From: Ignavibacteriales bacterium
GTDB lineage: Bacteria > Bacteroidota > Ignavibacteria > Ignavibacteriales > Ignavibacteriaceae
NCBI GenBank assembly: GCA_015709675.1
Contig: CP054182.1
Coordinates: forward strand, 2,335,448 to 2,399,447
DNA: 64,000 bases
Direction: 5' to 3'
The position numbers and the translations under genes are program-made. The notes beneath the pieces were generated by a model. The model searched no databases. It worked only from the letters and a program-made list of their open reading frames with translations, and was not told the DNA's origin. Numbering within the stretch: the stretch's first letter is position 1; the number at the start of each line of letters is the position of its first letter. Shown here piece after piece: positions 8,068 through 16,546 of the stretch.

Positions 8068-10500
8068 TTGGTGCTGGAAAAGTCAGTTTCAGAACAGGTT
8101 TCGTGTTATCATTGTGGTGAAGAATTACCCTCTGATCCGATAACCTTTGATGGAAAAAATTTTTGCTGTTTAGGCTGCCGTACGGTCTATGAAGTCCTCT
8201 CGAGCAATAATCTTGGTGAGTATTATGGAATTAACCAGACTCCGGGATTAAAGCAGACTGGGGTTCAGGATAAAGACCTGGCATTCCTTAATGATCCTTC
8301 AATAAAATCCCGTTTCATAAGATATTCTGATGAGCAAATGAGTATCGGGCAGTTTTATATTCCCGGAATGCACTGTTCTTCCTGTATCTGGCTTCTTGAG
8401 AATTTATTCAAACTTCATCCCGCAATTTTTGAGTCCACCGTGAATTTTGGTGACAAGATGCTCACGGTTAAGTTTGACCATAAACAGCTAACCCTGGCTG
8501 ACCTTGTCCGCCTGTTACGGCAGATCGGTTATCAGCCCAATCTGTCTCTTTCTGATGAAAAATCAGGGGGGGATAAAGAATACAGCTATAGTCTTTATAA
8601 AAAACTCGGGGTTGCAGGTTTCAGCTTTGGAAATATCATGCTGCTCAGCTTTCCTGAATATCTTGGTTTCGGAGATTCAGACCCTCTTCTGCAGAATACC
8701 TTCAGGATACTTATTTTTATTCTTGCTCTTCCGGTGCTGCTTTATTCCTCAACCGATTACTTCCGGTCGGCCTGGGCCGCGGTTAGGGAGAGGGGAATTA
8801 ACATCGATGTTCCGCTTACCCTCGGTATCATTGCTCTTTTCGGAAGAAGCACCTACGATTTATTCTGGACCTCGAGCCCCGGATATATGGATTCCTTCGC
8901 GGGGCTCCTGTTTTTCCTCCTGATCGGGAAATTATTCCAGCACAAAACTTTTGAATCACTTAATTTTGACAGAACCTATCAATCGTATTTTCCTCTCAGC
9001 GTTAGTGTGGAAGGCATTGATGAGGAAGTGACCATTCCGATTGGTAATCTGAAACCAGGGGATACTATTATCATCCATAATCAGGAAATCATACCGGCCG
9101 ACGGAGTCCTGACTGAAGGAGAAGCTCTGATTGATTATAGTTTTGTTACCGGAGAATCATCACCTGTTGAAATTAAAACCGGTGAACTTATCTATGCCGG
9201 TGGAAGACAAACAGGCGGAATCATAAAACTGAGTGTGGTTCAGAAAACTTCAGAAAGCTATCTTACCCGCTTGTGGAATAATTCTTCCGATGCAAAAAAG
9301 CAGCACTCACGCTACTCAGATTTCTCAAATGTTGTATCAAAATATTTCACGATTGCAATACTCATTCTGGCTTTTGGAGCAGCGATATATCACTCAGTGA
9401 CTTCCTTTGAGATGGCAATGAATGTTTTTACCGCGATTCTGATTATTGCCTGTCCTTGTGCACTCGCGCTTTCTACACCGTTCACATTCGGCAGTGCGCA
9501 GCGTATTCTGGCTAAAGCAGGATTTTATGTCCGCAATCCGATTATTATCGAAACCATGGCAAAAATTAATGCAATAGTATTTGATAAAACAGGAACTCTG
9601 ACCGGACTTCAGGCATTGGAGGTCAGATATACCGGAGATGAACTGAGTACTCCGGAGAAGGAGGCTGTTGCCTCACTTTTCAGAGAATCTGTTCATCCGC
9701 TTAGCCGCCGGCTTTACCTTCATCTGAAAGATCAGATTACAAAAACTGCCGGAGTTAACAAGTTCAGTGAGATCACAGGTTACGGCATCGAAGGCTTTGT
9801 TGAGGGAAGTATTATCAAGGCAGGAAGTGCAAAATTCCTTGAACGGGAAAATCCGGCGCCATTGGCTGACAAAGTAAAAGATGTGCCAGGTAATAAGGTA
9901 TATATCGCCACTGACGGAAAAGTACGGGGCTGCTTTACCGTTTCATCGGTTATCCGTGACGGGGTTAAAGATATGCTTGCCGATTCCGGTTCAGCAAATG
10001 AGGTATATCTCCTGAGCGGAGATACCGCCAGACAGGATTCAGCTCTTCTGAAACTTTTCAGCGATGAAAAGAAAACTCATTTTGGAAAAACTCCGTTTGA
10101 AAAACTTGAATTTGTTAAAAACCTCAAAGCAAAAGGGAAAACTGTATTGATGGTGGGGGACGGCCTGAATGACTCCGGCGCCGTCGGCGCCGCAGATGTG
10201 GGAGTTTCGGTATCTGATGATATATCCGGATTCACTCCTGCAGGTGACGGAATTCTTACAGGAGAAAGAGTCCGAGATACCGGAAAATTTCTCCGCTTTA
10301 CTAAAGATTCGATGACCATAATAAAAATAAGCTTTACGGTAAGTGCATTATATAATGTAACCGGCCTTGCCTATGCTGTCAGCGGGGAGCTAACCCCTCT
10401 TTTTGCCGCTATTCTGATGCCTCTGAGTTCACTTACGGTTATTGTAATTACTTCACTTGGCTCACTTTTCTTTGCCAGAAAAAGAGGAATTGCGTTATGA
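8068..10500 (+). CDS. ccoI: Copper-translocating P1B-type ATPase of the CcoI/FixI type
   Basis: 810 aa; TTG at 8068 (GTG at 8071 is an alternative). The N-terminus has the metal-associated Cys cluster of CcoI proteins (CYHCG ... CCLGC), then an HMA domain with Cys103-x-x-Cys106 (GMHCSSC). The ATPase core has membrane helices, the TGES phosphatase motif (VTGESSP), transport motif Cys462-Pro-Cys464, phosphorylation Asp506 (DKTGTL) and the hinge GDGLNDSGA. CcoI exports Cu(I) for insertion into the CuB site of cbb3 oxidase. Its stop overlaps ccoS (ATGA). First gene of the cbb3 locus. Confidence 0.95.
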   Translation: MVLEKSVSEQVSCYHCGEELPSDPITFDGKNFCCLGCRTVYEVLSSNNLGEYYGINQTPGLKQTGVQDKDLAFLNDPSIKSRFIRYSDEQMSIGQFYIPGMHCSSCIWLLENLFKLHPAIFESTVNFGDKMLTVKFDHKQLTLADLVRLLRQIGYQPNLSLSDEKSGGDKEYSYSLYKKLGVAGFSFGNIMLLSFPEYLGFGDSDPLLQNTFRILIFILALPVLLYSSTDYFRSAWAAVRERGINIDVPLTLGIIALFGRSTYDLFWTSSPGYMDSFAGLLFFLLIGKLFQHKTFESLNFDRTYQSYFPLSVSVEGIDEEVTIPIGNLKPGDTIIIHNQEIIPADGVLTEGEALIDYSFVTGESSPVEIKTGELIYAGGRQTGGIIKLSVVQKTSESYLTRLWNNSSDAKKQHSRYSDFSNVVSKYFTIAILILAFGAAIYHSVTSFEMAMNVFTAILIIACPCALALSTPFTFGSAQRILAKAGFYVRNPIIIETMAKINAIVFDKTGTLTGLQALEVRYTGDELSTPEKEAVASLFRESVHPLSRRLYLHLKDQITKTAGVNKFSEITGYGIEGFVEGSIIKAGSAKFLERENPAPLADKVKDVPGNKVYIATDGKVRGCFTVSSVIRDGVKDMLADSGSANEVYLLSGDTARQDSALLKLFSDEKKTHFGKTPFEKLEFVKNLKAKGKTVLMVGDGLNDSGAVGAADVGVSVSDDISGFTPAGDGILTGERVRDTGKFLRFTKDSMTIIKISFTVSALYNVTGLAYAVSGELTPLFAAILMPLSSLTVIVITSLGSLFFARKRGIAL

Positions 10501-10685
10501 GTGTTATTGTTCCCTTAATAATTATCAGTATCCTCGTCGCGGGAGGATTCCTCACTGCTTTTATTATATCCGTAAAACGAGGTCAGTTTTCTGACCAGAA
10601 AACACCTGCCATCAGGATGCTGCTGGATGATATTACAAATGAAAAACCTGTTGAAAAAACAAAAGGAGATATGAATGCACGTTGA
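10497..10685 (+). CDS. ccoS: cbb3-type oxidase assembly protein CcoS
   Basis: 62 aa. One N-terminal transmembrane helix (about residues 3-25) followed by the CcoS signature 'SVKRGQFSDQKTPAIRMLLDD' (RGQF-D, then PA-R-L-DD). CcoS is needed for cofactor insertion into cbb3 oxidase. It overlaps ccoI by 4 bases and the fused ccoNO gene by 11 bases, and an AGGAG ribosome site for the latter lies within it. Confidence 0.92.
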   Translation: MSVIVPLIIISILVAGGFLTAFIISVKRGQFSDQKTPAIRMLLDDITNEKPVEKTKGDMNAR

Positions 10686-12801
10686 GCATTTTAGCTACGA
10701 CAACAAACCAGTCCGTCTCTTCGCGATAGCCACGGTTGTGTGGGGTATCGTGGGTATGATAGTCGGACTACTCATTGCCCTTCAGTTGATATTTCCGGAA
10801 CTCAATTTCGGACTGGCTCAGACAACTTTTGGCAGACTCCGCCCATTGCACACGAATGCAGTTATATTTGCGTTTGTAGGTAATGCCATCTTCATGGGAG
10901 TCTATTATTCACTTCAGCGCCTGTGCAAAGCACGAATGTATAGTGATCTGCTCAGCAGTCTCCATTTCTGGGGATGGCAGCTCATTATCGTTGCTGCGGC
11001 TGTCACACTGATCTATGGCATCACCACCAGCAAAGAGTATGCTGAACTTGAGTGGCCTATAGATATCATGATTGCGGTTGTTTGGGTGATATTTGGTATC
11101 AATCTTATGGGTACCATCATAAAGAGAAGAGAACGCCACATGTATGTGGCAATCTGGTTTTATATAGCCACCGTGGTCACCGTTGCCGTCCTGCATATTG
11201 TTAATTCACTTGAAATTCCGGTAACACTCACAAAAAGCTACTCAATTTATGCAGGAGTGCAGGATGCGCTGGTTCAATGGTGGTACGGCCACAATGCAGT
11301 AGCATTCTTTCTTACCACTTCATATCTCGGCCTGATGTATTACTTCATGCCCAAAGCCGCTAACAGACCAGTCTATTCATACCGGCTTTCAATTATTCAC
11401 TTCTGGTCACTGATTTTCCTGTATATATGGGCAGGTCCTCACCATCTTCTGTATTCAGCACTGCCTGACTGGGCACAGTCACTCGGCACAGTATTTTCAA
11501 TCATGCTGATAGCTCCGTCCTGGGGCGGAATGATTAACGGTCTTCTTACACTCCGCGGTGCATGGGATAAAGTCCGCGAAGAACCGGTGCTGAAGTTTAT
11601 GGTTGTTGCTATAACTGCTTACGGTATGGCCACTTTTGAAGGACCGATGCTTTCCTTAAAGAACTTTAACGCGCTCGCTCACTTTACTGACTGGATTATC
11701 TCCCATGTTCATGTGGGCGCACTCGGATGGAACGGATTCCTCACTTTTGGTATTCTTTATTATCTGATTCCGAAACTTTATAACACTCAGCTGTATTCTA
11801 AAAAACTGGCAAATTTCCATTTCTGGGCGGGACTTCTGGGAATAGTGTTCTATGCATCAGCTATGTACTGGTCAGGACTCACACAGTCACTTATGTGGAA
11901 GCAGTTCACTCCTGAAGGCGTTCTGCAGTATCCTAACTTCCTGGAAACTTTACTGCAAATCGTACCGATGTATTATATCCGCGCATTTGGCGGCACGCTC
12001 TTCATCGTCGGCATTGTAGTAATGGCATATAACCTTATTAAGACAGCTAAACAGGGGCAGTTCAAAGCTGAAGAACCGGTTTCCGCTCCGGCATTAGTAA
12101 AAGAAAAGACTGCCTTCTCAAAAGCTCTTGGTCACACCTGGCTGGAGGGTAAACCGATTCTGTTTACGGTGCTTTCGCTGGTTGTAATACTGATTGGCGG
12201 TATTGTTGAAATTATTCCTACGTATCTGGTAAAGACCAATATTCCCACTATCGCTTCCGTTAAGCCATATACACCGCTTGAACTTGAGGGAAGAGACCTT
12301 TATATACGCGAAGGCTGCGTTGGCTGTCACTCACAGCTGGTCCGTCCTTTTCGTTCAGAAACTGAACGCTATGGTGAATATTCTAAAGCCGGCGAATATG
12401 TGTATGATCATCCGTTCCTCTGGGGATCCAAGAGAACCGGCCCTGATCTGCACCGCGTAGGCGGAAAGTATCCGAACGTATGGCATTATAACCATATGCT
12501 TGATCCGAGAACCATGTCTCCGGGTTCGCTCATGCCTCCGTATCCATGGCTTATTGAAGATGATTTGGATTACTCGAATATCGGGAAGAAAATTTCAGCT
12601 TTACGCTCAATAGGAGTGCCTTATCCTGAGGGATTTGAGCAGAATGCTGCTGCTCTGCTTGAACAGCAGGCACAGGAGATTGCTCTTGATCTCAAAAATG
12701 CGGGAACTCCCGTTGATCCGAATAAGGAGATTGTGGCTCTCATTGCATATCTGCAGCGGCTTGGAACCGATATCAAAAAACAAAATGCAGCGTCGAGGTA
12801 A
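10675..12801 (+). CDS. ccoNO: cbb3-type cytochrome c oxidase, fused subunits I and II (CcoN-CcoO)
   Basis: 708 aa. Residues 1 to about 470 are CcoN, the haem-copper catalytic subunit, with the expected His-rich helices ('RPLHTNAVIFAF', 'WWYGHNAVAFFL', 'AGPHHLLY', 'ISHVHVGALGWNGF'). A linker and new membrane helix (about 490-515) lead into CcoO, with one haem c site Cys548-x-x-Cys551-His552 (EGCVGCH) and a later 'SPGSLMPPYPWL' Met. The enzyme reduces O2 at low oxygen tension and pumps protons. CcoN-CcoO fusions are known in Bacteroidota and relatives; no frameshift or stop separates the two parts. Start ATG at 10675 has AGGAG 6 bases upstream. Confidence 0.96.
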   Translation: MHVEHFSYDNKPVRLFAIATVVWGIVGMIVGLLIALQLIFPELNFGLAQTTFGRLRPLHTNAVIFAFVGNAIFMGVYYSLQRLCKARMYSDLLSSLHFWGWQLIIVAAAVTLIYGITTSKEYAELEWPIDIMIAVVWVIFGINLMGTIIKRRERHMYVAIWFYIATVVTVAVLHIVNSLEIPVTLTKSYSIYAGVQDALVQWWYGHNAVAFFLTTSYLGLMYYFMPKAANRPVYSYRLSIIHFWSLIFLYIWAGPHHLLYSALPDWAQSLGTVFSIMLIAPSWGGMINGLLTLRGAWDKVREEPVLKFMVVAITAYGMATFEGPMLSLKNFNALAHFTDWIISHVHVGALGWNGFLTFGILYYLIPKLYNTQLYSKKLANFHFWAGLLGIVFYASAMYWSGLTQSLMWKQFTPEGVLQYPNFLETLLQIVPMYYIRAFGGTLFIVGIVVMAYNLIKTAKQGQFKAEEPVSAPALVKEKTAFSKALGHTWLEGKPILFTVLSLVVILIGGIVEIIPTYLVKTNIPTIASVKPYTPLELEGRDLYIREGCVGCHSQLVRPFRSETERYGEYSKAGEYVYDHPFLWGSKRTGPDLHRVGGKYPNVWHYNHMLDPRTMSPGSLMPPYPWLIEDDLDYSNIGKKISALRSIGVPYPEGFEQNAAALLEQQAQEIALDLKNAGTPVDPNKEIVALIAYLQRLGTDIKKQNAASR

Positions 12802-12807
12802 ACAGCC

Positions 12808-12969
12808 ATGATGAGCAAAGTATTATCATCCATTGACGGGATAAGCATTTATCCCGTCATTGGATTAATTATCTGTATGCTGGTATTTATCGCGGGCGTC
12901 AGTTTTGCGTGGCGCAAGAATAAATCATATATACAGCATATGTCCAATTTACCACTGGAAAAAGATTAA
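12808..12969 (+). CDS. ccoQ: Small CcoQ-like cbb3 oxidase subunit
   Basis: 53 aa, starting ATGATG at 12808 with GAGGT 8 bases upstream. It has one transmembrane helix (residues about 14-35, IYPVIGLIICMLVFIAGVSF) and then a short basic/polar tail beginning WRKNKSY, ending LEKD. Size, topology and position between ccoNO and ccoP fit CcoQ, which stabilises the oxidase core. Sequence conservation in CcoQ is low, so the call rests on position and shape. Confidence 0.8.
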   Translation: MMSKVLSSIDGISIYPVIGLIICMLVFIAGVSFAWRKNKSYIQHMSNLPLEKD

Positions 12970-12981
12970 AGGATCAGATTT

Positions 12982-13812
12982 ATGAAACTCTTATCTCAAT
13001 TAACATTATCCCGCGTACTGCTGTTTCTCCTGTTCAGTCCGTTTACGGCACTGTTTGCGAAAGGAGATGAAGAACTTACCGGAGTATTTGAATACGGCGC
13101 AGTAATATTTTTGTTCTTCCTATTTGGCCTGCTGCTTCTTTTTATCCTTCTTCATGAAATGGAGGAAGGGAAGGATAAAAGTCTGATGGCGGTATTCTGG
13201 TCAAAGTTTTCGGCTGCAATGAATGACGGCAAGCCCATTGAAAAAGAAAATGAAATACTGCTTGAGCATGATTATGACGGTATCAAGGAATTAGATAATA
13301 ATCTACCCCCCTGGTGGAAATATCTTTTTTATGTTACCATTATATTCTCCGTAATCTATATGGCGCATTATCATGTACTTGAATCCGGACCCTCAAGCGA
13401 TGGCGAATATCTTGCTGAACTGAAAGCTGCTGAGCTTGAAAAAAGCAAAATAAGCACGGTCACCTATAACATAACAGCCGATAATGCAAAACTCTTGACC
13501 GATGCCGGCTCACTGGCAGCAGGAAAAGAATTGTATACTAAAAACTGTGTTGCCTGCCACGGTCAGAACGGCGAAGGTCTGGTTGGTCCAAACCTTGCGG
13601 ATAACTACTTCATTCATGGAAATACGATGAAAGAAGTATATCTTGTAATCCAGAATGGTGTTACCGAAAAAGGCATGCTTTCCTGGAAGGCGCAGTTCAA
13701 TCCTAAACAGATTGAAGAAGTCTCAAGTTATGTCCTGAGTCTGGTCGGAACCAATCCTCCGAATCCAAAAGCTCCTCAGGGCAATCTTATAGAGGCAGTT
13801 AGTACAAATTAA
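12982..13812 (+). CDS. ccoP: cbb3-type cytochrome c oxidase subunit III (CcoP), single haem c
   Basis: 276 aa; AAAGGA precedes ATG 12982. Two hydrophobic segments near the N-terminus (about 9-25 and 35-58), a linker, a third helix after 'NNLPPWWKYLFYVTIIF' (the conserved CcoP N-terminal motif), and a C-terminal cytochrome c domain. Only one CxxCH is present (Cys189-x-x-Cys192-His193, CVACH), with 'GLVGPNL' after it; proteobacterial CcoP carries two. Anchored in the inner membrane, it feeds electrons from soluble cytochromes to the oxidase. The early extra membrane segment is also longer than in classic CcoP. Confidence 0.93.
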   Translation: MKLLSQLTLSRVLLFLLFSPFTALFAKGDEELTGVFEYGAVIFLFFLFGLLLLFILLHEMEEGKDKSLMAVFWSKFSAAMNDGKPIEKENEILLEHDYDGIKELDNNLPPWWKYLFYVTIIFSVIYMAHYHVLESGPSSDGEYLAELKAAELEKSKISTVTYNITADNAKLLTDAGSLAAGKELYTKNCVACHGQNGEGLVGPNLADNYFIHGNTMKEVYLVIQNGVTEKGMLSWKAQFNPKQIEEVSSYVLSLVGTNPPNPKAPQGNLIEAVSTN

Positions 13813-13829
13813 TTCCTTAGTAATGCATC

Positions 13830-15251
13830 ATGTCAAGATCAGAAGATAATAATTTAAAATCTGCCGATGTTTACCGCGACAGTATATCAACAGTAAACAA
13901 AGAGGGGAAGCGGATCTGGATTTATCCCAGGAAACCTTCCGGCTTTTTTTATAATGCGAGAACGGTTGTCAGCATTTTTCTTCTGATTATTCTTTTCGGA
14001 CTCCCGTTCATCAAGGTGGACGGGCGTCCCTTGTTTCTTTTCAATATTCTTGAACGGAAATTCATCCTCTTCGGCAATCTTTTTGGAACTCACGATTTCT
14101 TTATCTTTGTCCTGATTTTTATTGCCGGTATTATTTTTATTTTTCTCTTTACGGCTGTTTATGGCAGATTATTTTGCGGATGGATTTGTCCGCAGACAAT
14201 TTTCATGGAGATGGTATTCCGCAAGATTGAGTACTGGATTGAAGGAGATGCCAAAGATCAGATAGCCCTGAATGCTGCTCCGTGGACTGCACAAAAGACC
14301 GTAAAAAAAGTGAGCAAGCAGACCATCTTTTTTGGCTTATCTTTTCTGATCGGCAATCTCTTTCTTGCCTACATCATCGGTATTGATGAACTCTTCAGTA
14401 TCGTTATGAGGTCTCCGGCAGAAAATCCCGGCGGTTTTACCCTTGTGATGGCGTTCACCGGCGGTTTCTATTTTGTCTTCGCCAGTTTTCGTGAGCAGGC
14501 ATGTACTATAGTTTGTCCCTACGGACGGCTTCAGAGTGTACTGCTTGACCGGAATTCCATTGTGGTTGCCTATGATGACAAACGGGGTGAACCGAGGGGC
14601 AAACTGAAAAAAGATGAGGTGAGAACAGAAGGGGACTGCATAGACTGTAAACTCTGCGTTGATGTCTGCCCGACAGGTATTGATATCCGCAATGGCATCC
14701 AGCTGGAATGTGTTAACTGTACTGCATGCATTGATGCCTGTGATGATGTGATGGAGAAAGTCGGAAAACCAAAAAAGCTTATCCGTTATGATTCCCTTAA
14801 CGGTATCAGTCTGGGTGAAAAGTTTAAGATTACACCAAGAATTATAACCTATACTTCATTCCTTCTGATACTGCTCGGTCTGATTGCGTATCTTATTTTC
14901 AGCCGCTCTGATGCTGCGGTGACAATTCTTCGTGCACCGGGAACCATGTATCAGGAGCAGCCGGGGGGCAAGATCAGTAATATTTATAGTCTGAATATTG
15001 TTAATAAAACCTATGATCCGATGGAGATTACTCTGACCGTGCAGGACCGTAATGCTGAAATAAAAATTCTCGGTGAGAATGTAAGGGTTGACGGGCAGAA
15101 AGTTTATGAGGGGAGATTTATGCTCATACTTGATGTGCATGATATTGAACGGGTGAGCACACCCCTGGTGATTGATGTATATAATGGTAAAGAAAAGCTT
15201 AAAGAAATTAAAACCTCATTTATGGGTATTCCGGAGTTGAAAAACAAATGA
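13830..15251 (+). CDS. ccoG: Cytochrome c oxidase accessory protein CcoG (FixG), polyferredoxin
   Basis: 473 aa. Order: cytosolic N-terminus, several transmembrane helices (about 45-65, 88-110, 165-185, 203-220), motifs FCGWICPQ and CTIVCPYGR, two 4Fe-4S ferredoxin clusters ('CIDCKLCVDVCPTG', 'CVNCTACIDACDD'), another helix around 345-365 and a periplasmic Ig-like C-terminus. CcoG reduces Cu(II) to Cu(I) for cbb3 assembly. It sits 17 bases after ccoP without a strong ribosome site and overlaps ccoH by 4 bases. Confidence 0.95.
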   Translation: MSRSEDNNLKSADVYRDSISTVNKEGKRIWIYPRKPSGFFYNARTVVSIFLLIILFGLPFIKVDGRPLFLFNILERKFILFGNLFGTHDFFIFVLIFIAGIIFIFLFTAVYGRLFCGWICPQTIFMEMVFRKIEYWIEGDAKDQIALNAAPWTAQKTVKKVSKQTIFFGLSFLIGNLFLAYIIGIDELFSIVMRSPAENPGGFTLVMAFTGGFYFVFASFREQACTIVCPYGRLQSVLLDRNSIVVAYDDKRGEPRGKLKKDEVRTEGDCIDCKLCVDVCPTGIDIRNGIQLECVNCTACIDACDDVMEKVGKPKKLIRYDSLNGISLGEKFKITPRIITYTSFLLILLGLIAYLIFSRSDAAVTILRAPGTMYQEQPGGKISNIYSLNIVNKTYDPMEITLTVQDRNAEIKILGENVRVDGQKVYEGRFMLILDVHDIERVSTPLVIDVYNGKEKLKEIKTSFMGIPELKNK

Positions 15252-15697
15252 AAAAAATCAAATGGAACTGGGGAACCGGTATTTTTATTTTTATCGTCTT
15301 TTTTGTGCTGATGAATGTTGTATTCGGAATTATTGCGGTAAACACAAAAGTTGATCTGGTCAGAACCGACTATTATGAATCTGAGCTAAAATATCAGCAG
15401 GTGATTGATAAGAAAAACAATTATACATCCCTTGAGATTAAACCGGTTTTTAATGTATCCGGTAATACTGTTGCACTTATCTTTCCGGGTAATGCAAAAA
15501 AGATAACCGGCTCACTGATGCTTTACCGGCCCTCAAATGCAGGGCTTGATGTGAATTATACCTTTACTCTTGATCAGAAAGATGCTGTTTCCTATACCTA
15601 TAAGGGATTAGTTAAAGGATTCTGGAAAGCAAAGATTGAATTTTCTGATGGTGTGAAAGAGTATTATACTGAGGAGGAGTTTTATGCAGGTGGATAG
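15248..15697 (+). CDS. ccoH: cbb3 oxidase assembly protein CcoH (FixH)
   Basis: 149 aa. Short N-terminus 'KWNWGTGIFIFIVFFVLMN' with one transmembrane helix, then the FixH signature 'LVRTDYYESELKYQQVID', and a periplasmic beta domain ('LMLYRPSNAGLD', 'GFWKAKIEFSDG'). CcoH is required for stable cbb3 assembly. It overlaps ccoG by ATGA and the next gene by 14 bases. Confidence 0.92.
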   Translation: MKKIKWNWGTGIFIFIVFFVLMNVVFGIIAVNTKVDLVRTDYYESELKYQQVIDKKNNYTSLEIKPVFNVSGNTVALIFPGNAKKITGSLMLYRPSNAGLDVNYTFTLDQKDAVSYTYKGLVKGFWKAKIEFSDGVKEYYTEEEFYAGG

Positions 15698-16406
15698 TCT
15701 TCTTCTGGCACTGGGATCAGGGCTGCTGCTCGGTCTTGCGGGTAGTCTGCACTGTGTCGGTATGTGCGGGCCGCTGGTGCTTGGATTTTCCGCAAAAAAT
15801 ACTCCCAAAGGTAAAGGAATAAGTCATAGTATATACTACAGTCTTGGCAGAACTTTTACCTATTCACTGATGGGATTACTGCTCGGCTATTTCGGAGCAG
15901 GAATCCGGCTTACAGGATATCAGGGGATAATCAGTGTTATTGTTGGTTCATTGCTGCTGATCAGCGTTATTCTGCCTGCATCGCTGAAAGCAAAAGCTAC
16001 ATCATTGCCCGGGGCATTTATTTATACGAAGCTGAAAAGCAGTCTGAGCGGTGTAATTCTGAAGGAGGGAAAACCCAGGCCTTTCATGTTCGGCATGCTT
16101 AACGGATTTTTGCCCTGCGGCCTTGTCTATACAGCGCTTGCCGCATCTCTGGTGCCGGATACCGTTCTTGTATCAGTGGTATTTATGTCTTCATTTGGTA
16201 TTGGCACCTCACCGCTCCTCTCAGCATTCTTTTTTACCCAAAGTCTCTCAAAAGTTTTCAGCAAGGTCTCTTTTTCAAAAGCGATACCCTATATCACTGC
16301 GTTTGTTTCAATATTGATGATACTGCGCGGGCTTGATCTCGGCATTCCTATGATAAGTCCCCATATTGAGCCGGTCTCAGGCCAGAGTTCCTGCTGCCCT
16401 CATTAA
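15684..16406 (+). CDS. TauE/SafE-type (UreH-like) membrane protein of the cbb3 locus
   Basis: 240 aa with about six transmembrane helices and the family motif 'GSLHCVGMCGPLV' near residue 25 and 'NGFLPCGLVY' near 152. It ends in a Cys/His-rich tail (SSCCPH), suggesting metal contact. GAGGAGGAG precedes the start. Such DsbD/UreH-like proteins often end cco clusters in this phylum and are thought to help copper handling or thiol transport; the substrate is not known. It is the last gene before a strong terminator. Confidence 0.85.
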   Translation: MQVDSLLLALGSGLLLGLAGSLHCVGMCGPLVLGFSAKNTPKGKGISHSIYYSLGRTFTYSLMGLLLGYFGAGIRLTGYQGIISVIVGSLLLISVILPASLKAKATSLPGAFIYTKLKSSLSGVILKEGKPRPFMFGMLNGFLPCGLVYTALAASLVPDTVLVSVVFMSSFGIGTSPLLSAFFFTQSLSKVFSKVSFSKAIPYITAFVSILMILRGLDLGIPMISPHIEPVSGQSSCCPH

Positions 16407-16423
16407 AACAGCATGTTTACGAT

Positions 16424-16459
16424 AAAGCCGGTTACTATTCTGATAACCGGCTTTTTTAT
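16424..16459 (+). terminator. Rho-independent terminator of the cbb3 operon
   Basis: Stem AAAGCCGGTTA / TAACCGGCTTT (11 bp) with a 9-base loop followed by a T-rich tail. Lies 18 bases after the TauE/SafE-type gene. Confidence 0.88.
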
Positions 16460-16489
16460 TTTCAGCAGGAGGCACTGTCTCACTTTCTG

Positions 16490-16520
16490 TTTGTCCCTTG
16501 CCGGAAAAGTGGTATTTTCG
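16490..16520 (+). promoter_or_regulatory. Possible Bacteroidota-type promoter
   Basis: TTTG at 16490-16493, then 19 bp, then TATTTTCG at 16513-16520, one mismatch from TAnnTTTG. It is placed correctly for the metallopeptidase gene at 16547. Confidence 0.35.
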
Positions 16521-16546
16521 GTTTCCATTTTTTCACTAAGGATAGC

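Noticed and set aside
10180-10197. GGCGCC duplicated within ccoI
   Set aside because: It encodes the normal GAVGAA stretch after the ATPase hinge motif and needs no further explanation.
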